Origin: Gnetum montanum
Lineage: Eukaryota; Streptophyta; Gnetopsida; Gnetales; Gnetaceae
Assembly: GCA_015680685.1 (NCBI GenBank)
Contig: MNCI01004036.1
Location: 97,761 to 161,760, forward strand
Reading direction: 5' to 3'
DNA length: 64,000 nucleotides
Positions 47,401 to 58,382 of this stretch are shown piece by piece. The notes under the pieces were generated by a model, which was not told where the DNA came from, ran no database searches, and saw only the letters and a program-made list of their open reading frames with translations. Position 1 is the first letter of the stretch. Each line of letters starts with the position of its first letter. Both the position numbers and the translations under genes were made by a program.

Positions 47401-47933
47401 TATAAATGAGAGGTGGCTCTTCTTTGTTTCTCCATCTAGATCTAGACCTTAGCCAAACTCTTGCCATTTTTTCATTCTAGAGTTAGAATAATTTCCATGT
47501 GCCCGTAGTAGGAGTCCCAAAGTGAACGGATCTTTATTCGAGCAATTCTGTACCTGAGCACACAATTGTGTACAACAATAAAGATGAACTTTTGGATAAA
47601 CCTTGCAGTGCATGGACTAAGCTAAATAGGACTTTAATTATTGTTAATTGTTTAAATGCTTTCTTAAGGACTTAATGTCTCTCAACCCTCAACTCTCATA
47701 GTTAAGTGCATTNGCATAGGCGATAAAAACATAAAAGATATAAAAATCACATGCCGCAAGCTTACTTAACCATACAACCGTGACAAATACAAGTAAGCTT
47801 GGGAGGACAACGATTGATTAACCTTAGGTGTTCCATAAGGCGTGTAGGAACTTAGTCTGTGGAGTTCAACTAGATCATGTGTATAACACTCATATTTGTA
47901 TGGTTGAGTGTAGGGGTACCTCGCCACTCATCA
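47287..47933 (+). repeat. 3' LTR of element E, with a gap at N 47713
   Basis: Starts TGATGGG after the polypurine tract AGTCATGGGGGTA (47274-47286) and ends CTCATCA. TATAAATG is at 47401-47408. At the N (47713) about 190 bp present in the 5' LTR are missing, so the length is understated. Confidence 0.88.
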
Positions 47934-49719
47934 GAAGTTAATACATTTTTGCTTCAGCTATGGACTAGTTGAAGATGGCCATTACTACATCCTCCTCAGC
48001 CTTCTTAAATCGTTCTTGAAGTTGTAGGAAAGCTTTATCTCTTATTACTACTGGGATGAGGATTGTAGGATCAATAAGGTGGGCACGTAATTTGGCAAAC
48101 TTTGTGGCCAAGTGTTGATTTTGTTCTCGAGCCATTTTGAGCTGCCCTTCCGAAATGATGCACTTCCCCCTTGCATCCAGCAGCTTCGATTAGGTTGCGA
48201 TGATGATTTCTAGAAAATCAAAGATGTCAAGAATTAGTTTTTTTAGTCCCCACCAGTTGATCTAACAATTCTACATGTTGGGCAACACTCAATGTTTTGC
48301 TTACCATGCTTGCGAATGTTTGCATTTAATGCTTCAACAACACAGTCAGCAACAACTTCAATCATCTTTTCCTACCTATGGTGATGCATCACCAAGACAA
48401 TTATCCCTTCACCTTCTTCCAAATGCACTGAGAAAATGGTAGCATTCTTAGAGATTTTTGGGAATAAATGGTGTTGAGATAATGACATCGTCACTTCCCA
48501 AGCATTGGGATCTAACCTCGTAGAAAACTACATTTTTTGGGCAGAGAAAATTGGTCCACCACTCTCCATCCAGTTGACTATTCAAGGCATCTAATTAAGG
48601 TTACTCATTGCTAGTTGATATATAGATGGATCTGCCCCACTTGTTCCTCCATGTTGCTCTTGCTCACTTAAGAGCTACTTTTAGATTTTGCACAAGTGCT
48701 AATGGCCGCATGGGATTTCAGCATTGTTTCTTGAGTGGGTGGTGGCGGCGGCTGCTCCTCTTCTTGAGTCATCGTTGGCATCTTGTCTTTCATGATTTTG
48801 GACCATGAGGCCAAAGGAGCATGCCTGATTATATCATTGGGGTAGCAAATAATACTTGCCCTTTTGCAAAGTTTTCAGATGAGGCATGGAAAGGGCAGGG
48901 TTTTCCTTCCATGTTCATTTTTCTTAAAGCGCTTTTTAATCTCTAAGTAGATCAGTTATGGAAGGTTGATGGAAAATTTCCTACTTAGAGAAATACATGC
49001 TTGGGCAGAGAAAGTAGTTACCTTGCTTGGCCTCACTATTGGATTGAGGTGATAGGCTGCAATTGTGAAATAGATTCGCTCTGCCGATGTGAGCACGCTG
49101 TACTCCTTATGGTCAACCTTGTAGTACCACTGATTCCACTCCTTCTTGGCCTAAGGATCACCTTTCATTGATAGTTTTGCTAATTGTGTCTTGGTGTCAG
49201 GGAATCCCAGTTCTTGTGTGATAACTTTGGCTAAGTAGGATACTTGAATGTCCTTGATCTTGATAGTGGACCTTAGCCTTTTGTTGCTCTAGAAGAGATA
49301 TGTCTCTTCCATGTAGCACTCCCCACTGGATATAATGATTGGCCACATGGGAGAGGTTTGCAGTTGAGTCTTGATAGCTGGTGAAGCTTTCTCTAAGAAT
49401 GGTCCAAAGTTGATTCTTGAAGAATTGATTGTTGGATTTCTCGGGACCTAATAATGTCAAGGTAGGCTAGAGTTAAAGTGACTTCAAGCCTTGGTGCGAG
49501 TCCAGGCACTTCTCCTCACCATGATTGTTCTATGGGGACTTCTTCTTCTAGAATCTATCAGACAAATTCCACTTTGGGCTCCTCACGAAGAGGTGCCATT
49601 GCATGGGCTACCTTCGATGGTTCTTGGGCTTGTTCTTGTTGGCCCCTTCCAACTTTGGGCTGCTTCTCCTTTGGTTGAGAGGGTTCTCCTTCCTATGAGC
49701 ATTTCGGTTTTTGTGCCAT
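47934..49719 (-). pseudogene. Element D extra ORF, N-terminal part
   Basis: The start is ATG 49719-49717, directly after TCATTGTCATTACAG on the minus strand. A Gln/Pro/Glu/Lys-rich start (MAQKPKCS, EGEPSQPKEK) leads to a block matching C: PMWPIIISSGECYMEETYLF (about 49360-49300), KIKDIQVSYLAK, VDHKEYSVLTS and KTLPFPCLIRKLCK. It then enters the Gln/Leu-rich part until insertion E. Conservation with C at protein level across hundreds of residues argues that this was a real gene. It has several stops and at least one frame change near 49400. Function unknown; no membrane segment is seen. Confidence 0.62.
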
Positions 49720-51133
49720 CTGTAATGACAATGAGACCATGGGTTAGCAATTTTTATGTAACTTAAAGTAATTGGGATACCTTTATCTCATAAGGATAGT
49801 TACACTTGGCTAAGTTGTGATTATGGCTGATTTAATCATTCTAATTATTATTTTATTTATGTGTTACTATTAATAAATCATCTTAGAGGTTACTAAAAGG
49901 GTTAACTTTCGAAAAAAATTGATGTTTGTATATTGTTAAGGTTATTAACCCTTTGGGGGAGTTAGAAAAATTTTCAAAAAGTTTCAATGGTTTTTCATTG
50001 GAAACCTTAAGGTTTGCGGTTCCCATGATAATGATCTTACATTTGGTAAGTGCAAGATCGAAACATGCAGTGATTTGAACAAATGGTTTGGAAGTTATGG
50101 GTTCTGAAAAATTGCAAAAACTCCTCATGTGTTATGAGGAAAATGTCAAAAAATACCTAAGTGCATGGCAGTATATATAGTATTTTTGCAATGCATTAAC
50201 AAGGCCTCATTGACGCAGCTATTGACCACCATTGACTTTGGTCAAACTTGCAAAATAAAAAGAAATTTTAAATAAAATTAGGATCAAATGAAAGCTCAAA
50301 AGGCCAAGAATAGTATGAAAACATGAGAAAAGGATGTTGAAGCTCATAAATTTGAAAAAATCAAGAAAAATTGATTTGGAGGATGAATGAAATAAAAGGT
50401 TAAGGAGCACTAAGTGAAATACCCAATGGAATATGTGAAAGATAGGATTGTAGCAACATCAAAGGTAAGGGACCTTAACTAACCAAACCAAGAGCTATTC
50501 AAGTTGTTCCTTTCCATAGCAAGATTATGCCCTTGTTGCCCTTGCATAACTTCAACTACAGAGTTCATGGGTCCCATAGTCAATTTAATGATTATGAAAA
50601 GTTAAGGATGAACTAAAAAGAATCTACTCATGAATTCAAACACATCAGACCAAGACATAGAGCATAACATAGAACACTATAGTGAGGTGAGTTATGGCAA
50701 CATGGATGGCTAATAGAGAAGGTGGAATGGAGTTTTGAATTGAAATCATAAGAAGTCCCTTATGGAATTTGTGGTTAAAATGACCTCGAAAGATCCATCC
50801 TTAGTCCAAACCAAAACCATCCACTTTCAGTGACTTCACATTACCACCCTAAGATTAATCCACCCACATGAGACATAAGAGTGCTTCCACAAGACAACTA
50901 CCATTCCATAAAGAGAAGAAAAGAGATAAGTAGGAAGTGAGAGAGGGCCTTAGTTAGAGGGGACTTTCAAGCATAGGTGCATGTCTTTCTAATTCCATAA
51001 CTGGTGCTTGTAGCCAGTTTATTTATTCGAGGGGTGTGTTTGAATTTCCATTGTTTTTTTTGAAATGGGAACCACACCATGCAAGCACTTATTTGTATAT
51101 TGTGTCTAAGGGGTGTGCTTTGAATTCCAATTT
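49720..51133 (-). other. Element D 3' region, distal part (spacer)
   Basis: On the minus strand this runs from the F insertion to the extra ORF. The first part matches A 5480-6130 (ACTGGTGCTTGTAGCC region, GGTTCCC...ACCATGCAAG hairpin remnant). The last ~450 bp match the C spacer 24106-24540. It ends with the acceptor-like TTACAG. Confidence 0.65.
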
Positions 51134-52036
51134 TGTGAGACGCGATATCGCATGCACCGCGATATTGCGGTCCGCCACCAAATCTATAAATAAGAGGCGG
51201 CACTCCCCTTATTTCCCATCCTAGGCTTAAAGTAGGAAAACTCTAGCAGATTGATCACTCCAGAGATAGAATATTTTCCATGCACTCGTAGTAGGAGTTG
51301 CCAAGTGAACGGATCTTTATTCGATCAGCTTTGTACCTGAACGCAAGTTGTGTATGGCAATAAAGACGAGCTTTGTGGATAAACCTTGCGGTACATGGAA
51401 TAGGTTTATTACATGTTATTTCCTACTTGTTATTTATTACCTGCAGTAGCATGGTATGAGTACGACTTGATTACGAGCACCCATGGATGTGTACGGCTAG
51501 TCAAGGAATCAACTGCTCATCGCGATTAGATTCTCTTACCCTCAACTCCTAGAATATGGAATGAGTACGACTTGATTACGAGCATCTATGGATGTGTACA
51601 GCTAGTCAAGGAATCAGCTGCTCATTACGTTTAGGCTAGTTAAGTGCCTCAGTACAACCACTTCGAGCATGTGCATTACGTGTGGTAATCCTAGTAACGA
51701 TTAGCGTTTGGTAGCCATAGTTGCATAGTTCAGGGTGTGTACGGCAAGTGGGAACAGATGCTGAAGCTAGTTAATTCAGACTTAGGACATTAGTTAGAGT
51801 TAGTTCCTCAACCCTTCACCTCATAGCATAGGAGAAAAACATAAAAGACCACAAAAATCATATACCTCAGACTTACTCAACCATACACTATAACAACTAC
51901 AAGTAAGTCTGGGAAGACAACGAATGATTAACCCCAAGTGTTTCATGAAGCGCATAGGCGTTTAGTCTACGAAGTTCGACCGGATCGCGACGCTCGTTTC
52001 GTATGGTTGAGTGTAGGGGTATCTTGCCACTCATTG
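51134..52036 (+). repeat. 5' LTR of element F (~903 bp)
   Basis: Start TGTGAGACGCG (degraded TGATGAG; the exact edge is 51131-51134) and end CTCATTG (CTCATCA with two transitions). TATAAATA is at 51185-51192 and AATAAA near 51359. It contains two copies of a 105-bp unit in U5. U3 holds only two GCGATATCGC-like palindromes against five in the 3' LTR. Confidence 0.88.
51451..51640 (+). repeat. 105-bp tandem duplication in U5 of LTR F
   Basis: The unit starting ATGGTATGAGTACGACTTGA at 51451 is repeated from 51556, the second copy slightly shorter. The same pair occurs in the 3' LTR (60717-60821 and from 60822). It is absent from LTRs A to E, so it arose in the F lineage before this insertion. 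Confidence 0.85.
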
Positions 52037-52037
52037 T

Positions 52038-52055
52038 TGGTGCTGTTGCTGGGGA
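52038..52055 (+). promoter_or_regulatory. Primer-binding site of element F
   Basis: TGGTGCTGTTGCTGGGGA: three C-to-T changes from the tRNA-Asp complement. Confidence 0.83.
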
Positions 52056-52170
52056 CTAAGTGTTTGTGCGCTAAATAGAACATAAGGGATATCACTCAGA
52101 TCATTGTGAGCCTTAACGAACCTTCGGGTTAATCAATAGAAAAAAATTAGATAACGGTGAAATAACACAC

Positions 52171-54626
52171 TGATAAAAAATTCCTTCTTCGCATAAGAGC
52201 AATTCACCACCTAAGGACCATACACGAGACAGTCAGCAACATAAAACACATAGCCGAAATCAGCCAAGTCCTAAAAAATATAAGATGACATATACTCATC
52301 CTGATGAGTATATTCCCAACTTTACTTTTATCCTCCATCAAGATGAATAGCTGCGATGGAGAGATTTGCAAGGTAACATCATGTTACCACCAGATCGTGC
52401 AATCTCTAACATGCTCTTCCACGTCTTGGCACAGATTGGCATGCAAGAACATTTCACCGAATACGTTGCTAAAGAATTTGACATGAGGGATTATTATCCC
52501 ACAGATGCCCAACGTATGAGGGACTTAAGGCAGGAGAGTCAACATACTTTTCTGAAGGGCAAAGCCCTGCACATCCTTAGCGAAATAGGAGATGCGGAAC
52601 CCTTTATCATGGGTTCTTTAACAAATGATGTTCCCCCTCCTAACGATGGTGAGGAGGTTGGACATCAGAACCTACGATCAATTTTGATGCTCGTGAACAC
52701 CAGCTGTTCACAGAGGGAACAACCACTTATGCTAAGGATAGGCACTTGGATCGTCACCACGATCGGGGCCGTAGTAGCCAAAGAGAAGGTAAGAAACATC
52801 GTCATGATGATGGTTCACCTTCTTCTTCCCCTTCTTCACATCACTCATCCTCTCCTTCCACATCTGGGCGTAGCCACCATGAACATAAAGGTGAGGATAA
52901 AGGTAAGAAGGACGAAAAACCTCGACGAGAGAGTCGAGAGAGAGGACAAGGGAATGAATGTAGGGAGAGTAGGGAATAACGAAGACATCACAGGCGTCAT
53001 GAAAGAGATGATCATGAAGAGCCCCTACTCGCAACCCGAAGTATGCTTGATATAACGGAGGTAGTTAGGATTCCATCAAGGCATTTAAAAGATAGTTGGA
53101 TCAAACGTCTAGACATGAATAATATCCCATGATTTGAAGGGGGATACAACGCTGATCCACAACATCATTTACAGGCATTCCACGATGTCTGTGCCTTGTA
53201 GAACATAGAGAACGAGTGGCAGAAACTTAAGTTGTTTCCCAGGACACTCACCAAGGAAGCAGAGAGTTGGTACCGGTCCTTAGAATCGGAAACCATTAGG
53301 AGGTGGAGTACGATGTTAGAATTGTTTAATGATAAGTATCAGACATACTCCAGAGTGTCCAATTTGCGTAAGCAGATCCAAGGATGGAAGCAAGGAAATC
53401 ACGAACCCTTGGATGCTGCCATGGCTTGCTAGTACACATTGTTACATCGTTGCCCGGTCCATGGATATGCTTAGCGGGATCAACTCCGCCACATCGTAGA
53501 TGGGCTAAGGCATGAGACTAGAAGAACCCTTGGGACTTATGCCCAAGGGTGCTTATCAAAACTTAGAGCCCATGAAGTTCATAGCTTGTTGGAGCAAGTA
53601 GCAAATGAAGAAGATGAACTATGAAAAAGGGAAAGCGTGGAAGAGTACAACTGTGATCCCTCTCTTCGAAAGAGGGGAGTGAAATTTTGTGATGAAGAGG
53701 ATGAGTCACCAATTGAAGAGTTGGTGAACAGAAAGACCTTGCCGATCCAAAAACTCACAACAGAATTATCGGCAAAGGTAGATGACGTATGAAGTTCCTT
53801 AGACTCTAGGCTTGAAACTATCTTAAAAATCATAGAAGAGTCTAAGGTTGAACAAAGTAGTGAGAAAGGTAAGACAAAGCGGAGAGATTTAGGCCTTGCA
53901 CATAACAAGGGTAAGGGAAAAATCACTAACTCTGATGTGGCTATGGATTCAGATTCAGATGATGACGGTGGATGTGAGATCTATCATTATGACCATCCTA
54001 AGGGATGTTGCCTAATTGTCTCACATCTACAGGAGTCTGGGGTGTATGCACTTAATCCAAGACTTAATCAATGACAAACACCCCGAAGGTTACCTTATCC
54101 CCAAGGTAACCCAAGGCAGTTCCACCAACCCTTAACATATTATCCAAGTGGAACTCCCCCACAGCCCATTGAACAGCATCAGCAATGGCAATACCCACAG
54201 TCATGGGGGATGTCATCGCCAAGACATCAATACCCTTACCAGCAGCCTGACCCTTATGGATATTATGTGCAGTAGTTGATTTCTCCAAGTGACTCTATGG
54301 GTCATGTAAACCCTTCACGTTACTACCAAATTCAGGAGTATTTTAGGACTCCTTCTCCTTCAGGAAATGCTCCATACCCACACTATCCTCCAAATCCATC
54401 TGGATCACTTGCGCCATTAGTCTCATTGCCAACCACTCCAACAAAGCCTAGAGTAATTCCCACTCGACTGCAACAAACCAACACTGCGAGGGCTCCCAAT
54501 CCTTAGTTCTTAGTTGGTTCTAACAATCATACATCAAAAATACCTTTCCTTAGGACCAACAATCCAACCAAAGCTTCGCTTTCACAAGCGGTTGAGCATC
54601 CTAACATCTCCATACCAAATAAGGTT
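52171..54626 (+). pseudogene. Element F gag
   Basis: The ATG used by E and C is mutated here, so the start is set by homology near 52171. The open stretch 52366-53055 starts in frame with the N-terminal region (PPDRAISNMLFHVLAQIG). The frame moves at the His/Arg/Ser-rich segment near 52740, after which 52746-52979 is the true continuation (RHHDRGRSSQREGKKHRHDD). The capsid-like core starts near 53113 (MNNIP) and runs to RRTLGTYAQG (53520). The acidic linker follows, then the Cys-His motif with its second Cys changed to Tyr (CEIYHYDHPKGC, 53973) and the Pro/Gln/Tyr tail to ~54500. Several stops, mostly at CAA/CAG or TGG positions. Confidence 0.83.
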
Positions 54627-55400
54627 TTGGGAAACCCTTCAATTGAAAAATTGAAGCGAATTCACATGGTTATGCTAACACATACCGTTATCGACTGGAT
54701 TAAAGATGGCCACCTTCCCAAGAAATTATCCGATCCTGGGGTTCCTCTAGTTTATCTCCAAGTCGCCGAAAATGAACCACATAAAGCCCTTCTTGACTCA
54801 GGTTCCGGAGTCAACTTAATATCATAAGAACTGTATAAAACCTGGAACCTACCTTCGCTCTAGAAGAGCAATATTTGCTTAGAGTTGGCTGACCAGTCTA
54901 TCACTGTTCCTTTGGGATAGGTTGAGGACATTGTTACCACTGTGGGTGGTTGGTCATACCCAGCTGATTTCCTGATGATCCAAATAAACAATGACAAGGG
55001 GGATTTCACAATCATAATGGGAAGAGCATGGCTGAATACAATTGATGCACGCCTTGGGATCTACAATCTTTCCCTGGAAATATCCAAGACAAATACTTTT
55101 GGGAAAATTGAGAGGAAAAGAGTTTCATGCATCGCATATAGTGACATGGGGTGTCATTGCGTGCAGAAATCATGGGTAATGCAAAGTTTAACATTGCCTA
55201 CATGTAATCGGTGTGCACGGGATATTGACATACAAACGTGCCTATATGCGGTAGCCACACAACAAGAAAACACCCAGTGGTTGATGGTTGATAAAGAGAA
55301 CAACTTAGCAACCTGCATGGAACTAGTTGAGGGAATAACTAGTGCTTACATTGAAAGCACGGACGTATTGGAGCAAGTCCATTGCCAACTTCCAGCCCTT
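54627..55400 (+). pseudogene. Element F aspartic protease and linker
   Basis: Active-site motif LLDSGSG with catalytic Asp at 54795-54797, intact. One stop follows at 54825-54827 and another near 54861. The stretch 54942-55646 is open for 234 codons and covers the protease end, IMGRAWLNTIDA, the Cys-rich linker (GCHCVQKSW, CNRCARD) and the first RT blocks, showing that protease and RT are one frame. Confidence 0.85.
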
Positions 55401-56950
55401 AACTCTGAAAACATTAATTGGGGAAAGTTGGAGATTCCTGAGGAATTTAAACAAGAGCCCCTAGAGTTAAAACCATTGCCCACTGGTTTGGAATACATGA
55501 CCCTTAAAAATGAAAAACCAGTAATCATCAACGTAAGGCTTACATCCAAGCAAAAGGAAAGTTTGCTAAAAATAATAAACAAGTGGTCAACAGCCGTTGC
55601 CTGGTCATGCCCTGAACTAACCGGAATAGATCCTAGGATATGTTAGCATAGGATTTACACAGACCCGTCCATGAAACCTTGCAAGCAACCCCATAGACGA
55701 TTGAACCCGAAGTTGAAACAAATAGTGAAAGAGGAGATAGAATAACTTCTCAAGGCTGGGTTCATTTACCCTATTGCCGATAGCGAGTGGGTTAGTCCTC
55801 TTGTAATCGTATCAAAAAAGGAGGTAAGTGGAGGGTATGTATTGATTTTAGGCTATTAAATATGGCAACATTCAAAGATCACTTCCCATTGCCATTTTTT
55901 GATCAAGTCTTAGACACTATAGCGGGACATCGCTATTACAGTTTTCTGGATGGGTATAGTGGGTACAACCAAATACGAATCACACCAGAAGACCAAGCCA
56001 AAACAAGGTTCACCAGTCCTTGCGGGATGTTTGCATACAAACAAATGCCTTTTGGTTTATGCAATGCACCTGCCACATTTCAACGATTAGTTCTAAGCAT
56101 ATTTCAACAGCAAATAGGTAACGGAGTAGAAGTCTTCATGGACGACTTCTCCACTTATGGGACGAGCTTTGATCAAGCCCTCGGCTGGTTGGAGCAAGTT
56201 TTAAAAATGATGTGTTGAAACCAACCTAAATCTCAACTGTCAGAAGAGCTGTTTGATGGTTGAAGAGGGCGTAGTATTGGGGCATAAAATTTCGCAATCA
56301 GGGATAGAGGTAGATCCAGAAAAAATTAAAGTCATCTAGGGAATAACCCAGCAACCAGAAACTATCAAAGATGTTTGGTCATTCCTTGGACAGACTGGCT
56401 ACTACAGGAGATTTATTGAGAGCTTCTCCAAAATTGCCAAGCCGTTGGTGGAATTAACGAAAAAGGATGCCCCATTCGAGTGGACCAGGGAATGTGAACG
56501 AGCATTCCAAAATCTCAAACAGAGGCTTGTGAAAACTCCTATTTTACAAGCCCTTGACTGGTCCAAACCATTCCATATCATGACTGATGCATCTAATTAC
56601 GCCTTAGGAGCTGTACTAACATAATTAGATGAACAAAAATGACTGTATTACATCCACTGTGCCAGTAAAAGTATCACCGATGCACAACTCAACTACACGA
56701 CTACAGAAAAAGAACTAATGATTGTAGTGTTTGCACTGGATAAATTTAGGAACTACGTATTGGGCTACAAAGTATATATTCATACAGATCATAGTGCAAT
56801 TAGGTTCCTTATGAACAAGCTAATGGTTAGCCCACGTATCATACGCTTGTTGGTAATTCTTTAAGAGTTCGATTTAACGATAGTAGATCGTAAAGGCACC
56901 GAGAATGTAGTCGTAGATCACCTATCTCGGTTGCATTGGGACAACAAAGA
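55401..56950 (+). pseudogene. Element F reverse transcriptase and RNase H
   Basis: RT begins in the 54942-55646 stretch (EIPEEFKQEPLELKPLP). A 1-bp deletion near 55816 shifts frame in the GGKWRVCIDF block. 55862-56218 is open with DHFPLPFFDQVLD, PFGLCNAPATFQ and the catalytic FMDDF (Asp pair 56141-56146). An insertion near 56208 shifts frame again; then GHKISQSGIEVDPEK and YYRRFIE follow. RNase H has MTDASNYALGAVL (56580 region), TTEKELMIVV and HTDHSAIRFLMNK, and ends near HLSRL (56930). A few stops, otherwise the best RT/RNase H copy. Confidence 0.87.
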
Positions 56951-58382
56951 GGATGAATATGTAGTATCTGACCATTTTCCTGATGAAACCCTCTTTACCG
57001 ATGTAGTAAATGATCAACCCACGGAAATAAATTGGTACAGTAGCATTCTGACTTATCTCAATTACCAGCAACTACCACGGGGGTTGGACTTTAGGAGGAA
57101 ACAACAGTTTCTTCACAAAATCAAGTACTTCATGGAAATCAAGGGACAACTCTACAAAGTCTATCCTGATGGCTTAGTTTGATAGTGTGTACCTGATCAG
57201 GACCAATTAAAAGTTCTCCAGGATGCTCATGAGGGCCCCTGTGGGGGTGACTATGTCGGGAGACGAATGGCTACCAAGATCATGCTTGCAGGATATTATT
57301 GGCCAACAATATTTCGGGATGCCCATCATTTTGCCCAATCCTGTGAGCGTTGCTAATGTGATGGTGGAATGACTGCTAGAATGGAGGGCCCGCAGCAATG
57401 GATTCAACCTTTGGAGCCCTTCGATATTTGGGGAATAGATTTTATGGGGCCTATTACACCGATGTCCAACGGAAAAGCATATATTATCATTGCTGTTGAT
57501 TACTTAATCAAATGGGCTAAAGTAGCTGCAGTAACAGAATGTACATCATCTACGACTGCATAATTTGTACAACAACAAATCATGAACAGGTTTGGTGTGC
57601 TGCGTGCACTTATCTCTGATAATGGAACACATTTTACGGGTGCAACCTTTCGCAAATTGATGCAATGCGTACGGGTTGAGCATAAATTGATCACGCCTTA
57701 TCATCCCCAAGCGAATGGCCAAGCCGAGGTTACTAACCGGGAAATCACCAGAATATTAACGAGGACAATTAGTAAATTTAGGTGAGACTGGAGCACAAAA
57801 CTGAACGATGCTCTATGGGCATACCGCTCCGCTTGGAAGCTTCCTATAGGCTATCCTCCCTATGAGTTAGTGTACGGGAAACTGCCCAAGCTTCCCATAC
57901 AAAATGAACTTCATACACTATCCATGGCTTATGACCTTCACCTCGACCTCGACCTAGCCCAGAAACAACGGTTGGCAACTCTGAATGTGCTAGATGAGAA
58001 TAGATTGGTTGCACTATCATTAAATGAGTTGCACAAGGCACACAGTAAGCAACGTCATGACTTGAGGATCCAAAGGTTTAGATGCCAACCAGGAGACAAG
58101 GTCCTTTACTGGAACCCCACGCATGTACCGCAGCGTACGAAATTCCAAACACTGTGGGAAGGATCCTATATTATTCATACAACCTTCCCCTCTAGAGCCA
58201 TGATGATTTACAAGCCTGATAGCCCAGATAAACAATTATTGGTCAATGTACAACAAACAAAACCTTTCCGTGAACCCACAACAGCCAATACAAGTTCAAC
58301 CTCCACTAGTGGGCAACTTCGCTCATTATTTTGGATCTCTCCCTTAGAACATAGTCATGGGGGAGATGGCCACCTATGCTAA
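56951..58382 (+). pseudogene. Element F integrase
   Basis: The zinc-binding region (about 57215-57360) has AHEGPCGG, LAGYYWPT and HHFAQSCERC. Core catalytic residues are all present: IDFMGPI (Asp near 57439), ISDNGTHF (Asp near 57616) and PQANGQAEVTN (Glu near 57727). The C-terminal region is open from 57870 to 58382 (170 codons: WNPTHVPQRTKFQTLWEGSY and SLFWISPL) and ends GGDGHLC. Stops at 57181-57185, 57355, 57561 and 57783 inactivate it. The pol stop overlaps an AGTCATGGGGG tract (58353-58363). Confidence 0.87.

Larger units (their letters stand above)
41147..47933 (+). mobile_element. Element E: pol-deleted Ty3/gypsy element nested in D
   Basis: A full-length insertion with both LTRs, primer site, gag, protease and 3' region, but a single deletion near 45395 removes about 2.9 kb covering RT, RNase H and integrase. 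Flanks GAATT (41142-41146) and GAAGT (47934-47938) are a 5-bp target duplication with one mismatch. Removing E rejoins the D extra ORF, as judged against C. It resembles a non-autonomous derivative that keeps packaging and priming signals; whether it amplified in that form cannot be told from one copy. Confidence 0.9.
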
